Positions 59,844-64,000 of a stretch of DNA of 64,000 nucleotides are shown piece by piece. The position numbers and the translations under genes are program-made. Below the pieces are notes generated by a model, which saw nothing but the letters and a program-made list of their open reading frames with translations, did not search any database and was not told where the DNA came from. Source of the DNA: Micromonospora purpureochromogenes (lineage in GTDB: Bacteria > Actinomycetota > Actinomycetes > Mycobacteriales > Micromonosporaceae); NCBI RefSeq assembly GCF_900091515.1, contig NZ_LT607410.1, forward strand, positions 744,001 through 808,000, in the 5' to 3' direction. Each line of letters starts with the position of its first letter. Position 1 is the first letter of the stretch.

Positions 59844-59909
59844 GCCCGGCCCGGGACCCACGAAAAATCGACCTGCGACGGTGCGCCGGCCGGGGAAGAA
59901 TCGCGGCCC

Positions 59910-60926
59910 ATGAGGGACAGACCAGTCGGCCTGACCGAAGCGGAGTTGGTCGCCGCCCTGGCCGGAGGCTGGGGCATCGAGGTCGACTCGGCCGGGTACC
60001 TCCCCGTGGGCGCGGGCAGCTACCACTGGTCGATGGTCGACCGGCGTGGGACAGCGTGGTTCGTCAAGGCCGACGACCTCGGGTTCGACGGCGCCGGGCG
60101 GGACGAGGCGTTCGACCGGCTCGGCCGGTCGTACGACAGTGCGCTCGCCCTGCGCCGGGACGCCGGGCTCGACTTCGTCCTCGCGCCGGTCCCGTCCGCC
60201 ACCGGCGCGACGCTGTGGCGGCTCACCCAGCGGTACGCCGGGTCGGTGTTTCCGATGGTGGCGGGTGCCGCCGACCGGTTCGGCGCGCACCGGCCCGAGG
60301 ACCGGGCGGAGCTGGTCGATCTCCTGGCCGAACTGCACCGGGCCACCCCGGTCGTGGCGGGCCTGGCGCCCCGGGCCGACCTGGTGCTCCCCGGTCGGGA
60401 CCAGCTGCGGGAGGCGCTGTGCGACCTCGACCGGGAGTGGACCGGCGGGCCGTACGGCGAACCCACCCGCAAGCTGCTGTCGGCCCACGCCGGGTACGTC
60501 GAAGGGTTGCTCGCCGAGTTCGACCGGCGGGTCGAGCGGGTACGCGCCAGCGTGGCGGACTGGGTGGTCACGCACGGCGAGCCCCATCCCGGCAACGTCA
60601 TGTGGACACCGGACGGGCTGCGGCTCATCGACTGGGACACTGTCCGGATCGCCCCGGCCGAGCGGGACCTGTGGATGCTCACCGGCGCCCTCGCCCGGAT
60701 GGTCGGCGAGGACCCGGTCGGCGACGACGAGGAGATCCTCGCGCGCTACGCGCGAGCCACCGGCCGGACCGCCACGCCGGCTGCCCTCGACCTCTACCCA
60801 CTGTGGTGGAAGCTCGCCGACATCGCCGTCTACGTCGACGCGTTGCGCCGACCGCACGGCACCGGCGAGGACATCACCGCGTCTCTGACGTACCTGACCG
60901 GGTATCTCGAATCGAGCCCGGACTGA
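59910..60926 (+). CDS. Aminoglycoside/spectinomycin phosphotransferase-like kinase
   Basis: 338 residues. TAWFVKAD (ATP Lys), catalytic loop THGEPHPGNVMW and metal-binding LIDWDTVRIAP. Closer to the APH(9)-type spectinomycin kinase group than the gene at 25407. Resistance or a small-molecule kinase role are both possible. ATG 59910 lacks a strong ribosome site. Confidence 0.82.
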   Translation: MRDRPVGLTEAELVAALAGGWGIEVDSAGYLPVGAGSYHWSMVDRRGTAWFVKADDLGFDGAGRDEAFDRLGRSYDSALALRRDAGLDFVLAPVPSATGATLWRLTQRYAGSVFPMVAGAADRFGAHRPEDRAELVDLLAELHRATPVVAGLAPRADLVLPGRDQLREALCDLDREWTGGPYGEPTRKLLSAHAGYVEGLLAEFDRRVERVRASVADWVVTHGEPHPGNVMWTPDGLRLIDWDTVRIAPAERDLWMLTGALARMVGEDPVGDDEEILARYARATGRTATPAALDLYPLWWKLADIAVYVDALRRPHGTGEDITASLTYLTGYLESSPD

Positions 60927-61036
60927 CCGGCGGTCCGACGGCGGCCGTGCGCGCCCGCGTGCCAGGACCGCCTGGGCGGGTAGCCCCGATGCCGACGGGG
61001 GAAGCCGTCGAGCCGCCGGTGGCAGGATGGGGCGCC

Positions 61037-61879
61037 ATGCAGCGCTTTCGATCCGCAGACGGCACGGAACTGGCCTACCGGCGCGTCGGCTCCGGTCCAC
61101 CGCTGGTCTGCGTCCCCGGCGGGCCCGGCCAGGCAGTCGAATACCTGGCCGAGCTGGGTGGCTTGAGCGCGACCAGGACGTTGATCCTGCTCGACAACCG
61201 AGGGACGGGCGCGTCGGAGGTCCCCGCCGATCCGGCGAGCTACCGGGTCGATCGGCTGGTGGACGACGTCGAGGCGCTGCGCCGCCACCTGGCACTCGAC
61301 CGGATGGACCTGCTCGGGCACTCCGCCAGCGGCGGCATCTGCCTGCTCTACGCCGACCGGCACCCGCAGCGGCTGGACCGCCTCGTCCTGGTGGCGCCGT
61401 CACTGCGGGTGGTGGACATCCAGTCGGACCTCGCGGTGGCCGACGTCCTGGCCGAGCGGTCCCACGAACCCTGGTACGCCGAGGCGGTGGCCGCGCTGCA
61501 CGCCGACGCCAGCAGCGAGGAGGAGCAGCAGCGCTACCGCCGGCTCGCCGCCCCCCTGCTCTACGGCCGGTGGGACGCGGCGGCTCGGGCGCAGGCGTCC
61601 GCCGAGCCGGCCCAGTTCTCCGCGCCGGCCACCGACGGCTTCTACGCCGGCTTCACCCCGGATCCGGCACTGCCCGCCCGGTTGGCCTCGCTGTCCGTGC
61701 CGACCCTGCTGGTGGCCGGGGAGTACGACATCTGGCCGACGGTCACGGCGGTGCGGGAGTTGGCCCGCCTGTTCGCCCGGGCCGAGGTGCTGGTGCAGCC
61801 GAGGGCGGGGCACTTTCCCTGGGTCGACGACCCGGCCGCCTTCGCGTCGTCCGTGGAGGGTTTCCTGTCGGCCGGCTGA
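61037..61879 (+). CDS. Alpha/beta hydrolase (proline iminopeptidase-like)
   Basis: 280 residues from ATG 61037. VCVPGGPGQ oxyanion loop, nucleophile S96 in GHSASGG, acid in VAGEYDIW and His in RAGHFPW. The LLDNRGTGAS segment is typical of proline iminopeptidase-like hydrolases. Soluble, no signal peptide. It begins 110 bases after the kinase-like gene; co-transcription is possible. Confidence 0.88.
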   Translation: MQRFRSADGTELAYRRVGSGPPLVCVPGGPGQAVEYLAELGGLSATRTLILLDNRGTGASEVPADPASYRVDRLVDDVEALRRHLALDRMDLLGHSASGGICLLYADRHPQRLDRLVLVAPSLRVVDIQSDLAVADVLAERSHEPWYAEAVAALHADASSEEEQQRYRRLAAPLLYGRWDAAARAQASAEPAQFSAPATDGFYAGFTPDPALPARLASLSVPTLLVAGEYDIWPTVTAVRELARLFARAEVLVQPRAGHFPWVDDPAAFASSVEGFLSAG

Positions 61880-61938
61880 TGAGCGGGTGACGCGCGGCCG
61901 GTCCGCGTGCCACGGACCGGCCGGCGCACCGCAGGGGA

Positions 61939-62367
61939 TCAGCTCACCGGCGCAAGGCCCCGGCTGATCTGCATCGTCATGTCGATGACCTGCCACAGCA
62001 CCTCGGGCGCCTGCGCGCCGTCTTCGGTGGCCACCGTCTTCGTGACTCCGTTGCGGTAGGTCACGCTGACGGTGTAGCGGAACCGGTCGGCACCCGCGCC
62101 CGCCGTATACGACGGAGAAAGGCGACGGAATTCGCAAGAGCCGGCCGTCGCCATCAGATCAGCGGTGGAGATGTGGACCGTGCTGGCGGAAACGGTGTAC
62201 TGCTCGTTCACCCCGGCGAATCCACCGGTGCGGGTGAGGGTCACCTGGTAGGCGTCGCTCCAAGCGGCCTGGGCCGGTGCGGCGGAGGCGAGCGTGGCGG
62301 CTCCGACCCCGGTGAGCAGCGCGAACGCCGAGATGACCTGACCGATGGCGCGCAGCATGACAGACAT
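61939..62367 (-). CDS. Small secreted protein
   Basis: 142 residues from ATG 62367 with AAAGGGG upstream. Signal peptide to ~residue 34 (PAQA-AW). The mature part is beta-rich (YQVTLTRTGGFAGVNEQYTV, YRNGVTKTVATEDGAQ) with a single Cys. I recognise no family. A long (336-bp) upstream region with A+T-rich dyads suggests regulation. Confidence 0.7.
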   Translation of the reverse strand: MSVMLRAIGQVISAFALLTGVGAATLASAAPAQAAWSDAYQVTLTRTGGFAGVNEQYTVSASTVHISTADLMATAGSCEFRRLSPSYTAGAGADRFRYTVSVTYRNGVTKTVATEDGAQAPEVLWQVIDMTMQISRGLAPVS

Positions 62368-62703
62368 GGCTGAACCCCTTTCCTCGTGGGAATGGTGGAA
62401 CTCGGCGAATCCCTGTCGGCGGTCACCGACGCCGGGATCGGCCCCCCGACCGTTGTCGTGGAGCCTGTCGCCCGTTCCTTGTCGACCCCATTTCTAGCAC
62501 CGTTCGAGACGACTGAACCAGGTCTGTAGGTCCCTGGAGGACGGTTCGATCGGTGCAACTTGTTGCGATTGTTTCAAGGCATTTAAACAATTCATTCGGC
62601 GTCGGTTCGACCCGTTCAGGGCGTGCTCGCGCCGCTTCCCAGGTCGACCGCCCGGACCGGAAACGGCGGTGCCGCCTCGGCCCCGGAAACATCGTTGGTG
62701 GGT
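62368..62703. other. 336-bp regulatory stretch
   Basis: Between the MocR-type gene and the small secreted gene on the same strand. No open frame of interest. Contains an unusually A+T-rich segment (62545-62595) with two dyads. Confidence 0.5.
62555..62591. promoter_or_regulatory. A+T-rich double dyad
   Basis: gcaac-tt-gttgc (62555-62566) followed by attgttt (62568-62574) and aaacaat (62585-62591). Candidate operator for the small secreted gene, possibly of the neighbouring MocR-type regulator. Confidence 0.35.
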
Positions 62704-64000
62704 TCACCCGATCACGTCGCGGTACGCCGCGGCGATCCCGGCCAGGCCCCGGCCGAGCTCGGCCCCGCGTACCCCGGCGTAGCCGACGACCAGTGCCGGT
62801 GGACGGTCGTCGTCCCGCAGGGCGTAGAACCGGCCGCCCCGGACCAGCACCGACCGCCGCCGGGCGGCCTGCACCATCTCTTCCTCGGCGCACCGCCGGG
62901 GCAGCACCAGGTACGCCTGCAGTCCGCTGTCCCCGCCGAGCAGCGTGACGCCGGGCAGATGGCGGCTGATGTGCTGGCGTACCGTCTGGCGGCGCTTCTG
63001 GAACTCGGCGCGCAGCCGGCGCAGGTGCCGGTCGAAGGCGCCGGTGTCGACCAGCCGGGCGAACGCGAGCTGTTCGAGACCGGAGCAACCGAGGTCCCAG
63101 CCGGCCCGGAGTCGCTCGACCGGCGCGGTCAGCTCGGTGGGCGTGGCGAGCCAGCCGAGCCGCAGTGCCGGGGCGAGCACCTTGCTGGCGCTGCCCGCGT
63201 AGATCACCCGGTCGGGGGCGAGGCTCTGGAGGGCCGGCATGCGCTGCGACGGCCCGGCGAACGCCGCGTCGAAGTCGTCCTCGACGATGTACCCGTCCAC
63301 CGAGCGGGCCCAGTCGACCAGTTCCGCCCGGCGTTCCGGGTCGAGTGCGACCCCGGTCGGGAACTGGCTGGTCGGGGTGGTGAGCACCGCCCGGACGCCG
63401 CTGCGGGCCAGCTCGTCGACCCGGATGCCGCGTCGGTCGACCGGGATACCCACCGGGCGTAGGCCGGCGTCCGCGATGAACTTCCATTCGCCCGGGTGCC
63501 CCGGGTCCTCCACGCCCAGCGTGTCGTGGCCCCGGTCCCGCAGCACCCGGCAGAGCAGCGCGAGCCCCTGGGCGAACCCCGAGGTGATCATGAGGTGTTC
63601 GGGTCGGGTCCGGACTCCGCGTACCCGACCCAGATAGCCGGCGAGCGTGTGCCGGGCCACCGGCAGCCCGGACGGCGGCGCGTAGCCCAGCTCCCGCGGG
63701 CCGGCAGCGCTGACCACAGAGCTGACGCAGCGGATCCACTCCTGGCGCGGGAAGGCGGACACGTCGGAGCCGCCGGTGCGCAGGTCCCGGAGGGCCCTCG
63801 CGGGGGCCCGGTCCTCCGGGGTGAGCGCCGAGCCGACCTCGGTGCGGGCCGTCGCCGCGACGGAGGTGCCGGAGCCCCGCTGGGAGACCAGATAGCCCTC
63901 GGCGCCGAGCTGCTCGTACGCCTCGACCACCACACTCCGGGACACGCCGAGGTCGACGGCGAGCTGCCGGCTCGACGGGACGCGGGTGCCGGGGAGCAGC
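62704..64000 (-). CDS. MocR/PdxR-type regulator (GntR HTH + aminotransferase), 5' end beyond window
   Basis: About 432 residues are visible. The N-terminal end of the winged helix is present (LLPGTRVPSSRQLAVDLGVS, RSVVVEAYEQL), then a linker, then a fold type I aminotransferase domain with YAPPSGLPVARHTLAGYLG, TPTSQFPTGVALDPE, VEDDFDAAF and the PLP lysine in AGSASKVLAPALRLGW. Such regulators usually respond to pyridoxal phosphate (pdx genes) or to amines (GabR). No pdx gene is in view. The gene continues past 64000. Confidence 0.9.
   Translation of the reverse strand, partial: LLPGTRVPSSRQLAVDLGVSRSVVVEAYEQLGAEGYLVSQRGSGTSVAATARTEVGSALTPEDRAPARALRDLRTGGSDVSAFPRQEWIRCVSSVVSAAGPRELGYAPPSGLPVARHTLAGYLGRVRGVRTRPEHLMITSGFAQGLALLCRVLRDRGHDTLGVEDPGHPGEWKFIADAGLRPVGIPVDRRGIRVDELARSGVRAVLTTPTSQFPTGVALDPERRAELVDWARSVDGYIVEDDFDAAFAGPSQRMPALQSLAPDRVIYAGSASKVLAPALRLGWLATPTELTAPVERLRAGWDLGCSGLEQLAFARLVDTGAFDRHLRRLRAEFQKRRQTVRQHISRHLPGVTLLGGDSGLQAYLVLPRRCAEEEMVQAARRRSVLVRGGRFYALRDDDRPPALVVGYAGVRGAELGRGLAGIAAAYRDVIG

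Overview
The window is high-G+C DNA with frequent GTG starts, many overlapping stop/start codons and several promoters that place a -10 box 6-7 bases before the start codon (leaderless transcripts). Together with the gene content (LytTR and OmpR two-component systems, secreted 'DSR' repeat proteins, a DUF1906 glycoside-hydrolase-like protein, an iron-box FhuF, MocR regulator) this points to an actinomycete, most likely Micromonosporaceae (Micromonospora-like). The genus is inference from protein style; nothing here is a species marker.

Layout. 1-5.6 kb: three tandem paralogues of a large secreted repeat protein, each followed by a strong hairpin. 5.7-8.4 kb: DUF5701 protein and a LytS/LytTR-type kinase-regulator pair. 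8.49-10.0 kb: a TnpB-bearing insertion bounded by 32-bp imperfect inverted repeats, inserted exactly at the stop codon of a polyprenyl-phosphate sugar transferase. 10-16.7 kb: envelope glycan and phospholipid-type genes (sugar transferase, GT4 glycosyltransferase, and an overlapping trio: nucleotidyltransferase, glycerol-1-phosphate-dehydrogenase-like enzyme, CDP-alcohol phosphotransferase), with an Fpg/Nei glycosylase between them. 16.8-27.5 kb: housekeeping and accessory genes (winged-helix protein, NUDIX remnant, CBS protein, PLP regulator-like aminotransferase, CorA, cyclophilin, rhomboid protease, PH-domain protein, thiolase, kinase-like protein, DUF1906 secreted protein).

28-31 kb: an OmpR-type regulator, sensor kinase and lipoprotein linked by an exact 21-bp repeat that appears ahead of the regulator gene and again inside the last codons of the kinase gene, ahead of the lipoprotein. 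31-44 kb: SGNH hydrolase with a ricin-type lectin, two large membrane proteins, a GT2 glycosyltransferase, a split transketolase divergent from a SoxR-type [2Fe-2S] regulator across a perfect dyad, a quinone oxidoreductase, a small kinase, tRNA-Ser(TGA), a 2-hydroxyacid dehydrogenase, a PEBP protein and a methyltransferase. 44-50.6 kb: FhuF reductase with an iron-box-like site, an unusual HTH-peptide deformylase fusion, a globin-reductase, a CPBP protease and a histone-H1-like repeat protein.

50.7-55.1 kb: tRNA-Ser(GCT), tRNA-Arg(ACG) and a decayed genomic island. The tRNA-Arg 3' end is copied twice downstream (one full att copy, one broken), with two damaged integrase genes, repeated arm-type sites and two copies of a ~300-bp repeat carrying a long hairpin. 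55-64 kb: 2'-5' RNA ligase, a secreted propeller-like protein with D-x-D-G-D repeats, a GGDEF diguanylate cyclase, zinc-ribbon membrane protein, another antibiotic-kinase-like protein, an alpha/beta hydrolase, a small secreted protein and the 3' part of a MocR/PdxR-type regulator cut by the window edge.

The most unusual items are the inverted-repeat-bounded TnpB element, the twofold structured repeat in the tRNA-Arg island, the 21-bp repeat tying a two-component system to its lipoprotein, and the HTH-deformylase fusion.
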